The notes: generated from the sequence alone by a model not told the origin. Shown: positions 33,590-42,043, counted from the first letter of the stretch. The stretch: DNA of 64,000 bases from Armatimonadota bacterium (GCA_025360125.1 JANYCU010000027.1:1-64000), one strand, 5' to 3'. A program made the numbers and translations.

Positions 33590-33728
33590 TGCATCAAATT
33601 TAAAGAGCCGTTTTTATCCCAAGAACGGCTCGTGTTGTAAATAGGGAAGTTCCAACACGCATCAAATACAAAAAAACCGTCCCAAGGGAGTGGAACGGCT
33701 AATGTTGTAAATAGGGAAATTCCAACAT
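33590..33728 (-). ncRNA. Tandem duplicated structured element, two units of about 69 bp
   Basis: On the minus strand, unit B starts at 33728 and unit A at 33659. Each has a hairpin with stem ATGTTG/CAACAT (B) or CGTGTTG/CAACACG (A) around the near-identical loop GAA(T/C)TTCCCTATTTA. A second hairpin follows, containing AGCCGTTC and CTTGGGA, then TTTGATGC. The first pair of the stem changes in a compensated way (A-T to G-C), which supports RNA structure. It lies downstream of the leftward gene 33813-34106. Role unknown. Confidence 0.55.
33670..33698 (-). terminator. Rho-independent terminator (leftward)
   Basis: Minus strand CCGTTCC-ACTCCCTT-GGGACGG (one G-T pair) followed by seven T. It should end transcripts from 33813-35473. 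It forms the second hairpin of structured unit B. Confidence 0.8.
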
Positions 33729-33812
33729 GTATGTTGTAAACAATGAGCTATGTTACAAATCATTTTATACAGATGTTTGGCGAAGCATCAACGAAGATTT
33801 ACACTTTTGTTG

Positions 33813-34106
33813 TTACAAATCCTTTAGTGCATCTATAAGTTCATGCAAATTGAACTGGTATCTTACTTGGTCAATGTCCACGCCTAAGAGCTTGCCAGTC
33901 GAAGGCTCCAAAACTACGTGAATATTCCTACCAAGATTGCGTAGAGATTCTTCATCTCGCATTAGAACGGCAGTGGCGATTCTTGAATAGTTCTGTGGGA
34001 ACTCTTTACCTGGCCCAAACATAAGCATTGGAATCGTTTTATGGAATGTTATATTGTCTTCCACAACTTCACCTGTTGCTATTCCCGTTCCAATAAGATT
34101 ATTCAT
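33813..34106 (-). CDS. Unknown small protein (97 aa)
   Basis: 97 residues, soluble, no family recognised (TIPMLMFGPGKEFPQ; RYQFNLHELIDALKDL). Its start overlaps the end of the upstream gene by 8 bp. Last gene of a four-gene leftward set that ends at the terminator near 33670. Confidence 0.6.
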   Translation of the reverse strand: MNNLIGTGIATGEVVEDNITFHKTIPMLMFGPGKEFPQNYSRIATAVLMRDEESLRNLGRNIHVVLEPSTGKLLGVDIDQVRYQFNLHELIDALKDL

Positions 34107-34449
34107 TTGTCTCCTTTAATGTTCGTTTTATGCAGTTGCGCTTTAACAGCACAAACGCCTTTGTAAAGTTCTCTTCTGTTACATCATCAGGCAAATAGAT
34201 GTTGCGGAATGTCTTTGTCTTATGTGTAATCCACATTTGATACAGCCTTACTTTGTTCTCTGTTTGAATCATTGTGGATTGAATGTTGTAAGTATCATCA
34301 TCGGCTAAGTAGCTGATGCAAAACCCATTGATGATTCCATCTTCATCAATCGAAGTCCTAATCTTTGTCTCTCTGCCTCGCCAAAGGATATCATCAGCAG
34401 ACAATCCACCAAGGAGCGCATTTGTGCGCTTTGCATCGTAATCAATCAT
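34099..34449 (-). CDS. Unknown phage protein (116 aa)
   Basis: 116 residues, soluble and rich in beta-forming stretches (NGFCISYLADDDTYNIQSTMI; KVRLYQMWITHKTKTFRNIYL). No family recognised. Overlaps both neighbours by 8 bp, so it is part of a tightly coupled set. Confidence 0.6.
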   Translation of the reverse strand: MIDYDAKRTNALLGGLSADDILWRGRETKIRTSIDEDGIINGFCISYLADDDTYNIQSTMIQTENKVRLYQMWITHKTKTFRNIYLPDDVTEENFTKAFVLLKRNCIKRTLKETNE

Positions 34450-34846
34450 TAAAGCTCCCTAGAAGCTTCTTTGTGACATTTGTTTGCTTGATATGCCTAT
34501 TGATGGCACGTTTAGCCAAAGCAAGTTCCTCGACGGTTACAATATCACCAATAGGAAGTTCAAGAATTAACTCCGCGAACTGTAGCGGCTTCCAATCGTA
34601 TTGTGGTGGTCGAGCTTGTACAACCAAGGTTGGCATTTGCTTATCATCGTATAGAGCATCAACATCATAGCGGTAATCATCAGTCCAATAAGATATTGTA
34701 ATTTCTATCCCTTCGCTATTGTCTGCATCCAAGTAGTAAGACACGCTGACGGGAAGTCTTCCTGATTTAAGTAATCCAGGTTCCGACATTAGAGCTAAAA
34801 GCTCATGGTGTAATAGCTTCTTCTTCTTCACTTGTTTTGTACTCAT
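34442..34846 (-). CDS. Unknown phage protein (134 aa)
   Basis: 134 residues starting with a basic patch (MSTKQVKKKKLLHHELLALM), then an acidic beta-rich part (ADNSEGIEITISYWTDDYRYD) and a helical end (VEELALAKRAINRHIKQTN). No family recognised. Stop and start abut the flanking genes. Confidence 0.6.
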   Translation of the reverse strand: MSTKQVKKKKLLHHELLALMSEPGLLKSGRLPVSVSYYLDADNSEGIEITISYWTDDYRYDVDALYDDKQMPTLVVQARPPQYDWKPLQFAELILELPIGDIVTVEELALAKRAINRHIKQTNVTKKLLGSFND

Positions 34847-35473
34847 TTACTTTAACTCCTTTGCAATCTTCACAATCAAAGCTTCATTAAAATTTGGATT
34901 AGCGATTGTATAGCCTTTTGTGCCAGGAGTGATATAGCCATACTGCACCAAGGCGTCTAAAACCCTATATACGCGCTTATCATCCATCGTAAGCAATCTT
35001 GCTCTTACTCTCTTGCATACTTGACGTTTGCTAGGCTTTGCCTTCCAGTTATCACTGTAAAGAAGGTGATTCAACTCCTCGTAAACGATGTATACAAGAT
35101 TATCAGGGCATTTGTTTAACTTGGCTCGTTCTGCATTCCAACTGTAAACATAATCCGTGTTGCCATACTTGGACTTTGTAGGTATAAGTTCGGGAATCGA
35201 AGTAATGGCGCGTTCTACAGACTTCCTTGCAAGTTCATTACTTGGATTAAGTCCAATGCCTTTTACTATTTGGCTGAGACATTGGTTATAGGTTTTTGAT
35301 TTGCCATTGAAGTAGTTCTTCACTGAACGCACCAAATCGTTCGTTTGTCCAGCATTGGGAGCAAAGTCGTCATTTGGTTTGTAAGTTATTGCTGTCTTCT
35401 TTGAATCGCCTATGATGGAATCAAAACAATCATGTTTGCGTGTTTTGCCAATAAAAAGTAAATCATTGTTCAT
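34847..35473 (-). CDS. Putative winged-helix phage replication/regulatory protein
   Basis: 208 residues. The C-terminal 90 residues (SKRQVCKRVRARLLTMDDKRVYRVLDALVQYGYITPGTKGYTI) read as a winged helix: recognition helix RVYRVLDALVQYGYI and wing. The N-terminal part is basic with a Cys-containing stretch (QCLSQIVKGIG). It is the first gene after the structured region with iteron-like repeats, so an origin-binding or regulatory function is plausible but inferred. Confidence 0.5.
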   Translation of the reverse strand: MNNDLLFIGKTRKHDCFDSIIGDSKKTAITYKPNDDFAPNAGQTNDLVRSVKNYFNGKSKTYNQCLSQIVKGIGLNPSNELARKSVERAITSIPELIPTKSKYGNTDYVYSWNAERAKLNKCPDNLVYIVYEELNHLLYSDNWKAKPSKRQVCKRVRARLLTMDDKRVYRVLDALVQYGYITPGTKGYTIANPNFNEALIVKIAKELK

Positions 35474-35656
35474 TGCGTAGATATCCTAGTAGATTGAAGG
35501 AGCCGTGGCTCTAGGAAGCCGGGGAACAATGACGAACCTTTGACGGCTCTTCCAATCCTATATATGTGTCTTATACACATCATCGTTCGATTCCTGCAAA
35601 AATAGCACACTTTATTTTGCGATTGTCAAAAAAAATAGTAGCTGGCAAAAATCAAA

Positions 35657-35700
35657 AGCGTAGTGGTTTGGCAGCCACTACATAGGCACTACGCTTTTTT
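35657..35700 (+). terminator. Terminator with competing inner hairpin
   Basis: AGCGTAGTG (35657-35665) pairs with CACTACGCT (35687-35695) before TTTTT. The same 5' arm can instead pair with CCACTAC (35675-35681). The complementary strand also ends in a T-rich run, so it may stop transcription both ways. Confidence 0.65.
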
Positions 35701-35795
35701 GAACCTAAAACGGGCAATGTCTTCAAGTTCCTTCTCTTAGTTCTTTAATTAAAAGATATTATATTATATAGATAATTAGTAAATTTATTAAGGTC

Positions 35796-35824
35796 GGTCT
35801 ACTATAGGTCTACTATAGGTCTAC
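35796..35824. repeat. Iteron-like direct repeats GGTCTACTATA
   Basis: Two full 11-bp units and a 7-bp partial unit in tandem (35796, 35807, 35818), beside an AT-rich stretch. The 11-bp period puts sites on the same helix face. Possible origin or operator. Confidence 0.65.
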
Positions 35825-35866
35825 GCGCGTAAAACGATTATTAAAAATTGTTAAATGGTATTCCTT

Positions 35867-35898
35867 GCATTGGGGAAGCTACGCTTCTATCCCAATGC
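35867..35898. repeat. Large interrupted palindrome
   Basis: GCATTGGG (35867-35874) pairs with CCCAATGC (35891-35898) and the inner GAAGC with GCTTC around TAC. Strong hairpin on either strand. Confidence 0.8.
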
Positions 35899-35901
35899 TT
35901 C

Positions 35902-35956
35902 GGTGGCGTAAGTTCCAATCGCCTTGCGGCGAACGCTACGCTTTGGAACTTCCACC
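35902..35956. repeat. Branched stem-loop
   Basis: GGTGG/CCACC and AGTTCCAA/TTGGAACT form the outer stem, and TCGCC/GGCGA (35919-35932) an inner hairpin. GCTACGCTT in the loop recurs from the preceding palindrome. Confidence 0.7.
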
Positions 35957-36074
35957 AAAGGATTGTCAAATCTCTACCTATTTTTATTTTGACAAAGAGT
36001 CTACAGCCATAAAGCGTTCCTTAATTCATTCCTTTATTTTGCGCTGACAGTTCCTTATTACAGGGATGTATACA

Positions 36075-36093
36075 TCCTTCGCAAAGCGAAGGA
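36075..36093. repeat. Short perfect hairpin
   Basis: TCCTTCGC-AAA-GCGAAGGA, 8-bp stem, upstream of nothing coding; possibly a terminator of the methyltransferase transcript. Confidence 0.6.
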
Positions 36094-36245
36094 AGAAAAG
36101 AAGAACAAAGATAGGACGTGTGCGAAGTGGCGCGACGGCGGGACTGATGAAGCCGCTGGAACGCGCGGTATGCCGCCATATTTGCGCTGTGCGTGATTTT
36201 GTAGTGATTCTTGGGTTCTGAGTCATCGAACGCTAAAAAATCGCT

Positions 36246-37247
36246 TTAGATTGCTTTATTTTGCCAAGCAGTTATTCTTGCATCAGCTATTGCCAAATAT
36301 TCTGCCGACATATCAACGCCTTCAAAACTATATCCTTGTGTTACTGCCGCTATTCCCGTAGAGCCACTGCCACAAAAAGGGTCAAGAATTATTCCATTCT
36401 TTGGTGTAATCAATCTGCAAAGCCATTGCATCAGTTCCAAAGGCTTTACTGTAGGATGAATATTCTTCGATATCTTCTTACCACCAATGGCTCCATCTTT
36501 GGCACCATTGTAACATTGTCGAGTTCCATCGGCTAATGTGTCTAATCCAAATTCCCGTTCTGTTTTTGTTGCTTTTGGACAATAAAAATATGGCTGTTGA
36601 GTCTTAGCCAAAGTTTGTAATACTTCATCGGACATTATTACATTCCCTGGGTAACGTCCCTTAACTGTGCTTCCTTGTCCGTTGCAATGGGAGTAGTCTC
36701 CCATTGCAACGGTCTTGCCTTTGTGCGTTGGTGGATTGAATCGAACCTCGTCTCCTATTCTGCATTCGTCTATGTTCATCGCACCAACACCATAAAGCAG
36801 AAGATTGTCTAAGATGCTTCGCTTGAATGGCTTCTGTGCCAATACGATTGGTTCTGTACATGGCTTTAATGTTGACCAATAACCTTTGAAGGCTTCAGGA
36901 GTCGCTATGCCGCGTTGTTGGCAAGCCGTGTCTATATTCTTGCCTTTAGGGAATCCAGAGCCGTACAGCCAAAATAATGTATCCCTAATTTCAAATCCTG
37001 CATCTTCAACAGCAACAGCCATACGATGGTAAGATTTTGTTGCTCCAAATGCCGCACAATATCCACCAGGTTTTAACACGCGCAAACATTCGCGCCATAG
37101 TTCCATATCGTAAGCAATGCCTGTTGAATCCCAACGTTTGCCCATAAATCCAATCTCGTATGGAGGGTCTGTGACAATGGAATCAATGCTGTTGGAGGGA
37201 ATCGTTTTAAGAATCTTCTTTGAATCGCCTAAATGTAAATTATACAT
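36246..37247 (-). CDS. Beta-class DNA methyltransferase (N4-cytosine/N6-adenine)
   Basis: 333 residues. Motif IV DPPY (IVTDPPYEIGF, ~residue 32) precedes motif I DPFCGSGSTGIAA (~293) and HPTVKPLELMQWL, the circular order of beta-class amino-methyltransferases. The middle (~150-240) is the variable target-recognition part with several Cys/His (YSHCNGQG; YFYCPKATKTE). First gene of the leftward block, divergent from the late operon. Sequence specificity unknown. Confidence 0.9.
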   Translation of the reverse strand: MYNLHLGDSKKILKTIPSNSIDSIVTDPPYEIGFMGKRWDSTGIAYDMELWRECLRVLKPGGYCAAFGATKSYHRMAVAVEDAGFEIRDTLFWLYGSGFPKGKNIDTACQQRGIATPEAFKGYWSTLKPCTEPIVLAQKPFKRSILDNLLLYGVGAMNIDECRIGDEVRFNPPTHKGKTVAMGDYSHCNGQGSTVKGRYPGNVIMSDEVLQTLAKTQQPYFYCPKATKTEREFGLDTLADGTRQCYNGAKDGAIGGKKISKNIHPTVKPLELMQWLCRLITPKNGIILDPFCGSGSTGIAAVTQGYSFEGVDMSAEYLAIADARITAWQNKAI

Positions 37248-37333
37248 TTGGCATAGTTCGCAAAGAATATTCTGAACACCTCGCTAAATATTCCATAGGA
37301 ATCAAACCGCAAAACAAATAACTGTATCAATAC
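37248..37333. promoter_or_regulatory. Divergent control region of early and late blocks
   Basis: 86 AT-rich bp between the leftward methyltransferase and the rightward sigma-like gene. TATTCC-type direct repeats (AATATTCTG, AATATTCCA) may be operator half-sites. No convincing -35/-10 pair could be fixed. Confidence 0.4.
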
Positions 37334-37921
37334 ATGATTGATGAACAGTATTGGCGTGAGTTCGCCATCAAGTTTGCTCGTAAACGTGGCGTATCAAATC
37401 CAGAAGTGCTTATTGATATTTCCCAAGATGCAATAGTTAAGATTCAACAGTTAGATTTGACACGCCTTAAATCACAAAAGGAAGTTGAACGCTTTGTTGG
37501 TAGAAGTGTTGCCAACATGATTAGAGATTGGCAAAAGAAGGAACGACTACGAACACACGCACAGCTTTACGAATTCACAGACCATTTGCACAGTACAGCC
37601 AATATTGAAGATTGCTTTGCCGATTATCTTGATTCTGTCATTCCTGCTAAAGTCAAATTCAACAATGGGCAAGATGCCGTTGTAGACAATCGGGACTTCC
37701 AAGTAATCGAACAAAGCACATGGCACATTACAAATGTTGGTGACAGGTGCTATATCAGAACATGGCTGAACGGCAGACACCAATATTTGCATCGTGTGAT
37801 TGCGGCGAGGGCTGTTAAGAAGATTCCCAAAAACAGCACTGTTAACTTCCTGAATGGCAACACGCTTGATTGTCGAAGGGCGAATTTGGCAATAGGCAAC
37901 ATTCCGTTAATAGAGGCATAA
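37334..37921 (+). CDS. Sigma-70 region 2-like protein fused to a degenerate HNH domain
   Basis: 195 residues. The N-terminal 75 (YWREFAIKFARKRGVSNPEV...ISQDAIVKIQQLDL...VERFVGRSVANMIRDWQKKERL) follow sigma region 2: a core-binding helix, D-A-x-x-K, and a basic -10 helix. The C-terminal 85 (VVDNRDFQVIEQSTWHITNV...RTWLNGRHQYLHRVIAARAV...VNFLNGNTLDCRRANLAIG) match the HNH_3/AP2-linked endonuclease layout, but the catalytic DHxNG reads NFLNG. No region 4 is present. As first gene of the late operon it may be a late transcription activator using the HNH fold to bind DNA. Role inferred. Confidence 0.6.
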   Translation: MIDEQYWREFAIKFARKRGVSNPEVLIDISQDAIVKIQQLDLTRLKSQKEVERFVGRSVANMIRDWQKKERLRTHAQLYEFTDHLHSTANIEDCFADYLDSVIPAKVKFNNGQDAVVDNRDFQVIEQSTWHITNVGDRCYIRTWLNGRHQYLHRVIAARAVKKIPKNSTVNFLNGNTLDCRRANLAIGNIPLIEA

Positions 37922-38187
37922 TGTCAATCTTTGCTCCACTTAAAAATGCGCTTACTAGATATTGGTCTGCATTGTTAGCTTTTCTTATTGGCATTTACTG
38001 GTTTGGTGGTTTTGTTATTACAGTAAATCAAATACAAACAGAACAAATAAGCATAAGAGTAAAGATACTTGCATTAGAGCAGAACCAAACAAAAATTGAT
38101 GATAAAGTTAATATGCAGAATGTAGAAGTTATAACAAGGCTGACACGAATGGAATCAATCTTGGAAGAGATGCGAAGGAAGAGATAA
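37921..38187 (+). CDS. Small single-pass membrane protein with coiled coil
   Basis: 88 residues from the ATG overlapping the previous stop (TAATG). One helix (ALLAFLIGIYWFGGFVITV, ~15-33) and a charged coiled-coil tail (RVKILALEQNQTKIDDKVN...RLTRMESILEEMRRKR). The layout resembles small phage membrane proteins near lysis genes (spanin- or holin-accessory-like), but no lysis partner is recognised. Position just before terminase is unusual for a holin. Confidence 0.6.
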   Translation: MSIFAPLKNALTRYWSALLAFLIGIYWFGGFVITVNQIQTEQISIRVKILALEQNQTKIDDKVNMQNVEVITRLTRMESILEEMRRKR

Positions 38188-38816
38188 TGGGTGCAGATTG
38201 GCGCAAGCCTGATAATGCAATAGCAAGTATCACAAACACAAAGGTATTAGCAATGGCAAAAGCCAATCCTGAGAAGTATTCGATTTGTGGACATTATGTT
38301 AGATTGCGCCAAAGACCAACACCTCGACAATACACAAAAGAAGAGAAGGCAAAGATAGTTGCCTTTGCCGCACTGACAACAGACAAAACCCAACGATACA
38401 CAGCAAGGATTTTTGGTATTAGCCAAAGAACAGTATCAGAGTGGACTCGCGGAATCAACATATCAAAGGAATCATTAGTAATGGCACACGATTTTAAGGA
38501 ACGAATAAAAGCAAAACTCGAAGACATAGTAGAACTTGCTTTAGATACTATGCCAGAGAAGGCAGACAAAGCTTCCTTTTGGGATTTGGCGCGAACTGCT
38601 GGATTGGCGTTTGACAAAATCCAGTTGATGGAAGGGAAGCCAACATCTATTACTGGCAACGAACTTCCAAGTAATGAACGTGCAAGATTGATTTTTGCGC
38701 TTATGGATAAGGCAAAACAAGCACAGTTGGAAGCACAAGTAATAGACGTAATACCCGTTGAAGATTCAAAGAGTGCGTTAGAAGTCGTCAATGACGACGA
38801 ATGGAATACTATCTAA
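38187..38816 (+). CDS. Terminase small subunit-like protein
   Basis: 209 residues. A DNA-binding HTH (AARIFGISQRTVSEWTRGI-like segment, TARIFGISQRTVSEW) in the N-terminal half and an oligomerisation helix region (FKERIKAKLEDIVELALDTM) in the middle. Its stop lies 26 bp inside the large-subunit gene and its start overlaps the upstream stop. Position directly before terL supports recognition of packaging sites. Family match is by context and HTH only. Confidence 0.75.
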   Translation: MGADWRKPDNAIASITNTKVLAMAKANPEKYSICGHYVRLRQRPTPRQYTKEEKAKIVAFAALTTDKTQRYTARIFGISQRTVSEWTRGINISKESLVMAHDFKERIKAKLEDIVELALDTMPEKADKASFWDLARTAGLAFDKIQLMEGKPTSITGNELPSNERARLIFALMDKAKQAQLEAQVIDVIPVEDSKSALEVVNDDEWNTI

Positions 38817-40110
38817 CAAAGCATCAGAGATAGAACTGTTATATGCGTATCTGTCAATCGAAGAGCGTGAAGAACTAGACAATCTGTTATTGCAGAATGC
38901 CTATGATTGGCAATCTATAGCTCGTCCAAATCAGATAGCACCACAAGGCGATTGGGTAACGTGGCTACTTTTGGCAGGCAGAGGCTTTGGCAAAACCAGA
39001 AGTGTTTGTGAATGGCTTAGAAGCCGTGTAGAAGCTGGCAAAGCAAAGCGCATTGGAATAGTTGCACCTACAACGGCAGACTATAGAGACTTGATTGTAT
39101 TAGGCGAATCAGGATTAATAGCCTGTTCTCCTCCTTGGAATAAACCAATTTGGAATGCCTCGAATCGTTCGATTACTTGGGCAAATGGCGCAGAAGCTCT
39201 CTGCTTCTCTTCTGCTGAGCCTGAATCATTGCGAGGTTATCAGTTCGATACTTTGCTCTGTGAAGAGCTTGGAAGTTGGAAGTATCAGCAAGAGACTTGG
39301 GATATGGCGCAAATGTGTTTGCGTCTTGGTGATGACCCTAAATGCGCTATCTCGACTACGCCAAAGCCTCAGAAGCTAATCAAAGAACTTATTAATAATC
39401 CAAGTGTAGTTGTTACTCACGGTTCCACTTACGATAACAAAGATAATCTTGCAAAAGCCTTCCTTAGCACAATCATCAGTAAATACGAAGGAACACGATT
39501 AGGAAGACAAGAGCTTAATGCTGAGATTTTAGAAGATGTAGAAGGCGCATTATTTACGCTAAAACTGATTGATGAATTTAGAGTAAAGGAAGCTCCAGAT
39601 TCTTTACCAAGAATAGTTGTAGGCGTTGACCCTTCTGGCAGTACAGGTGGTAATGAATGCGGCATTGTAGTTGCTGGCAGAATAGACAACAAATTAAATC
39701 GGAACGAACGCCAATACTATGTACTTGCTGATTACACGATTGCAGGAACACCAGCGGAATGGGCAAAGGCAGTTGCAAAAGCATACGAAGACTTCAAAGC
39801 TGATACAGTAATAGCAGAACGCAACTACGGCGGCTTAATGGTGGAAGAAGTTCTAAGACAAGCAGGCGGAGCCGCAATGAAGGTGGAACTTGTCACAGCA
39901 ACGCGAGGCAAAGCAATCAGAGCCGAGCCGATAAGTGCATTATATGAGCAAGGTGTTGTGCATCATGTTGGGACTTATAGCCTCATGGAAGACGAGCTTA
40001 CATCCTGGATACCTGGAGAATCAAAGAACTCTCCAAACAGGTTAGATGCTTTGGTATGGGCTATAACCGCACTAGCTGGCAAAAGCCGCGCTATTAAGGC
40101 ATATGGCTAA
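38791..40110 (+). CDS. terL: Terminase large subunit
   Basis: 439 residues. ATP-driven DNA packaging motor and nuclease. Walker A LLAGRGFGKTRS (K68), a Walker B-like FDTLLCEELG in which the usual Asp is Cys, coupling motif STTPKP, and C-terminal RNase H-like nuclease with VVGVDPSGSTGG, VIAERNYGG and NRLDALVWA acidic residues. Follows the small subunit with an overlap in another frame. Confidence 0.94.
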   Translation: MTTNGILSNKASEIELLYAYLSIEEREELDNLLLQNAYDWQSIARPNQIAPQGDWVTWLLLAGRGFGKTRSVCEWLRSRVEAGKAKRIGIVAPTTADYRDLIVLGESGLIACSPPWNKPIWNASNRSITWANGAEALCFSSAEPESLRGYQFDTLLCEELGSWKYQQETWDMAQMCLRLGDDPKCAISTTPKPQKLIKELINNPSVVVTHGSTYDNKDNLAKAFLSTIISKYEGTRLGRQELNAEILEDVEGALFTLKLIDEFRVKEAPDSLPRIVVGVDPSGSTGGNECGIVVAGRIDNKLNRNERQYYVLADYTIAGTPAEWAKAVAKAYEDFKADTVIAERNYGGLMVEEVLRQAGGAAMKVELVTATRGKAIRAEPISALYEQGVVHHVGTYSLMEDELTSWIPGESKNSPNRLDALVWAITALAGKSRAIKAYG

Positions 40111-40131
40111 AAGCCGTTAAAAGCCGCTGTA

Positions 40132-41463
40132 ATGCGCTTTTTTAACCGTAAACCAATACTTCCTGAAGCGGAAGCCAAACAGCCTGTAATAGAAGATGCT
40201 AAAGGATTCAGCATTACACAATCTGTGCAAGCGTTCGAGACGCCTTTGTATATTGGCGGAGCAAAGACTGTTGATGCATCAAAGAACAGTATTGTAGTAG
40301 CGGCTGTCAAATGGGCTTCACGCGCTTACATGGAAGCTCCATTAGTAACACAAAGATTTAATAATGGCAAATATGAGATGGTGCCAGACCATCCTGCCAC
40401 AAAGCTACTTCTGAATCCAAACAAATTTATGTCTGGTACTGCATTTTGGAGCGCAATAAACGCTTCACTTATGTTGGACGGTAACGCCTATATTTACAAA
40501 GAGCGCAACTTATCAGGCAAGATTATTAACCTTGTATATATTCCACACCATTTGATTCATCCAAAGGAAGCACAAGGTAGTGGAGACTTCATCTCCTACT
40601 ACGAATACAAAGCTAATAATGTTACTTATAAAATTGCCGTTGATGACATTATTCACTTTAGAGATGGTATTGACCCTGATAACCCTCGACTTGGATTATC
40701 TGGATTAAAGTCTGTAACCAAAGAACTTCTTACTGATTCTGAATGCTCCACATATAGCCATGCGATATTAAAAAACTTTGGTATTGCTGGAATCACTATT
40801 GCCCCTAAAGGCGATGGTGTTATTGAAGAAGACCAAGCAGACTTGATTAGTAGTCTTCTTCGTCAGCGAACAACAGGCGAACAGCGAGGCGCACCTTTGG
40901 TGTTATCGCAAGCTGTGGACATAACTACTTCTGGATTATCGCCTGAACAGTTAGCCTTGGACAAAATCCGTAAAGTACCAGAACAAAGAATCTGTGCTGT
41001 ACTTGGAGTACCACCATTAATTTTAGGTTTAGATAGCGACGGAAAAACATACAGCAATATGGCAGAAGCTCGGGAATCAGTCTATGAATCCTGGATTGTA
41101 CCAATGTATCGCAACGTATCAGAGACCCTTAATAACCAGTTCCTACCTGAGTTCACAACTTCAGGAATGGAACGAATCATATACGATATTAGTGCAGTGC
41201 GCGTTCTTCAGGAAGACAGTAATAAGTTTACTGATAGGATTGTTAAGCAATGGACTTCAGGACTCATTAAGCGTTCGATTGCAAAACAGGAACTAGGATA
41301 CCAAACAGAACCTGATGATGATATTTATTACTTTGATGCGGCATTAGGTGCCATAACACCAACTACGGCAAAAGCATTTGCCATGAACGATATAGCGCAA
41401 AGAATGCATATGCAACGTGCTTTGGTCGAGCGCAGTGGTGAAGACATTGGCAATGACGCTTAA
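40132..41463 (+). CDS. Portal protein, HK97 type
   Basis: 443 residues. Typical of HK97-family portals: VVAAVKWASRAYMEAPL near the start, DHPATKLLLNPN, SGTAFWSAINASLMLDGNAYIYKER, DDIIHFRDGIDPDN, GLSPEQLALDKIRKVPEQRICAVLGVPPLILGL. Forms the dodecameric channel at the head vertex. Its end overlaps the minor head gene by 11 bp. Confidence 0.94.
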   Translation: MRFFNRKPILPEAEAKQPVIEDAKGFSITQSVQAFETPLYIGGAKTVDASKNSIVVAAVKWASRAYMEAPLVTQRFNNGKYEMVPDHPATKLLLNPNKFMSGTAFWSAINASLMLDGNAYIYKERNLSGKIINLVYIPHHLIHPKEAQGSGDFISYYEYKANNVTYKIAVDDIIHFRDGIDPDNPRLGLSGLKSVTKELLTDSECSTYSHAILKNFGIAGITIAPKGDGVIEEDQADLISSLLRQRTTGEQRGAPLVLSQAVDITTSGLSPEQLALDKIRKVPEQRICAVLGVPPLILGLDSDGKTYSNMAEARESVYESWIVPMYRNVSETLNNQFLPEFTTSGMERIIYDISAVRVLQEDSNKFTDRIVKQWTSGLIKRSIAKQELGYQTEPDDDIYYFDAALGAITPTTAKAFAMNDIAQRMHMQRALVERSGEDIGNDA

Positions 41464-42043
41464 TAGGCAATTTGCCAATCTTGCCAAAGACACCTACAGC
41501 CAAATGCAGGCTCTTAATGAGCGTTTTGCAAATGGCGAGATAGATGCCGATAAATGGGGAGATTTATTCCATGCACTGTTGGTGAATAGCCATACGGATG
41601 CTTGGACGCTTGGAGCAAAACAAGGCGGTAAGGATACAACGCACCTTGCGGCTCATGCAAATCGCAATGGTCAACACGCGGCAGACACAGAAGGACAATG
41701 GCTTGATGGCTTCATAAATGATTTGGATAGCGGCAGATACCTCGACGCAGACGGGAATCTAAAGATAGGTGCCGTAAACAATCGAAGCCTTCTCTATGCA
41801 TCGAAGACAAGAGCAACTGCTAACCAAAGCTTCTTAGATGCAGGTGCCTATGAGGAGAGATATCAATGGAGCATGAATGGTTTTGAACACTGTAATGATT
41901 GTCCAAGATTAGCCGCATTATCTCCTTATTCCGCTGGTGAGCTATTTACCGTTCCTGGTGGAAATACAGAATGTCTAGGACATTGTAGGTGCGTATTAGT
42001 GCGCTTATCTGATGGTGTCAAAGGTTTTAGCAATCCATTCTAA
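41453..42043 (+). CDS. Minor head protein (Mu gpF-like)
   Basis: 196 residues from ATG 41453. The C-terminal half carries SLLYASKTRATANQSFLDAG and the Cys-rich NGFEHCNDCPRLAALSP...GHCRCVLVRL typical of phage minor head/head-morphogenesis proteins of the gpF family. It sits between portal and protease as in related phages. Confidence 0.75.
   Translation: MTLNRQFANLAKDTYSQMQALNERFANGEIDADKWGDLFHALLVNSHTDAWTLGAKQGGKDTTHLAAHANRNGQHAADTEGQWLDGFINDLDSGRYLDADGNLKIGAVNNRSLLYASKTRATANQSFLDAGAYEERYQWSMNGFEHCNDCPRLAALSPYSAGELFTVPGGNTECLGHCRCVLVRLSDGVKGFSNPF

Larger units (their letters stand above)
35474..36245. promoter_or_regulatory. 772-bp non-coding region dense in repeats and hairpins
   Basis: No gene supported; the 60-codon open frame at 35865-36047 runs through perfect hairpins. 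In order it holds a switchable terminator (35657-35700), an AT-rich stretch (35755-35795), three iteron-like repeats (35796-35824), two large hairpins (35867-35898, 35902-35956) and a smaller one (36075-36093). Candidate phage origin or regulatory leader. Confidence 0.6.

Noticed and set aside
35865-36047. 60-residue frame in the phage non-coding region
   Set aside because: It runs through two perfect hairpins and has no ribosome site; structure explains the sequence better than coding.
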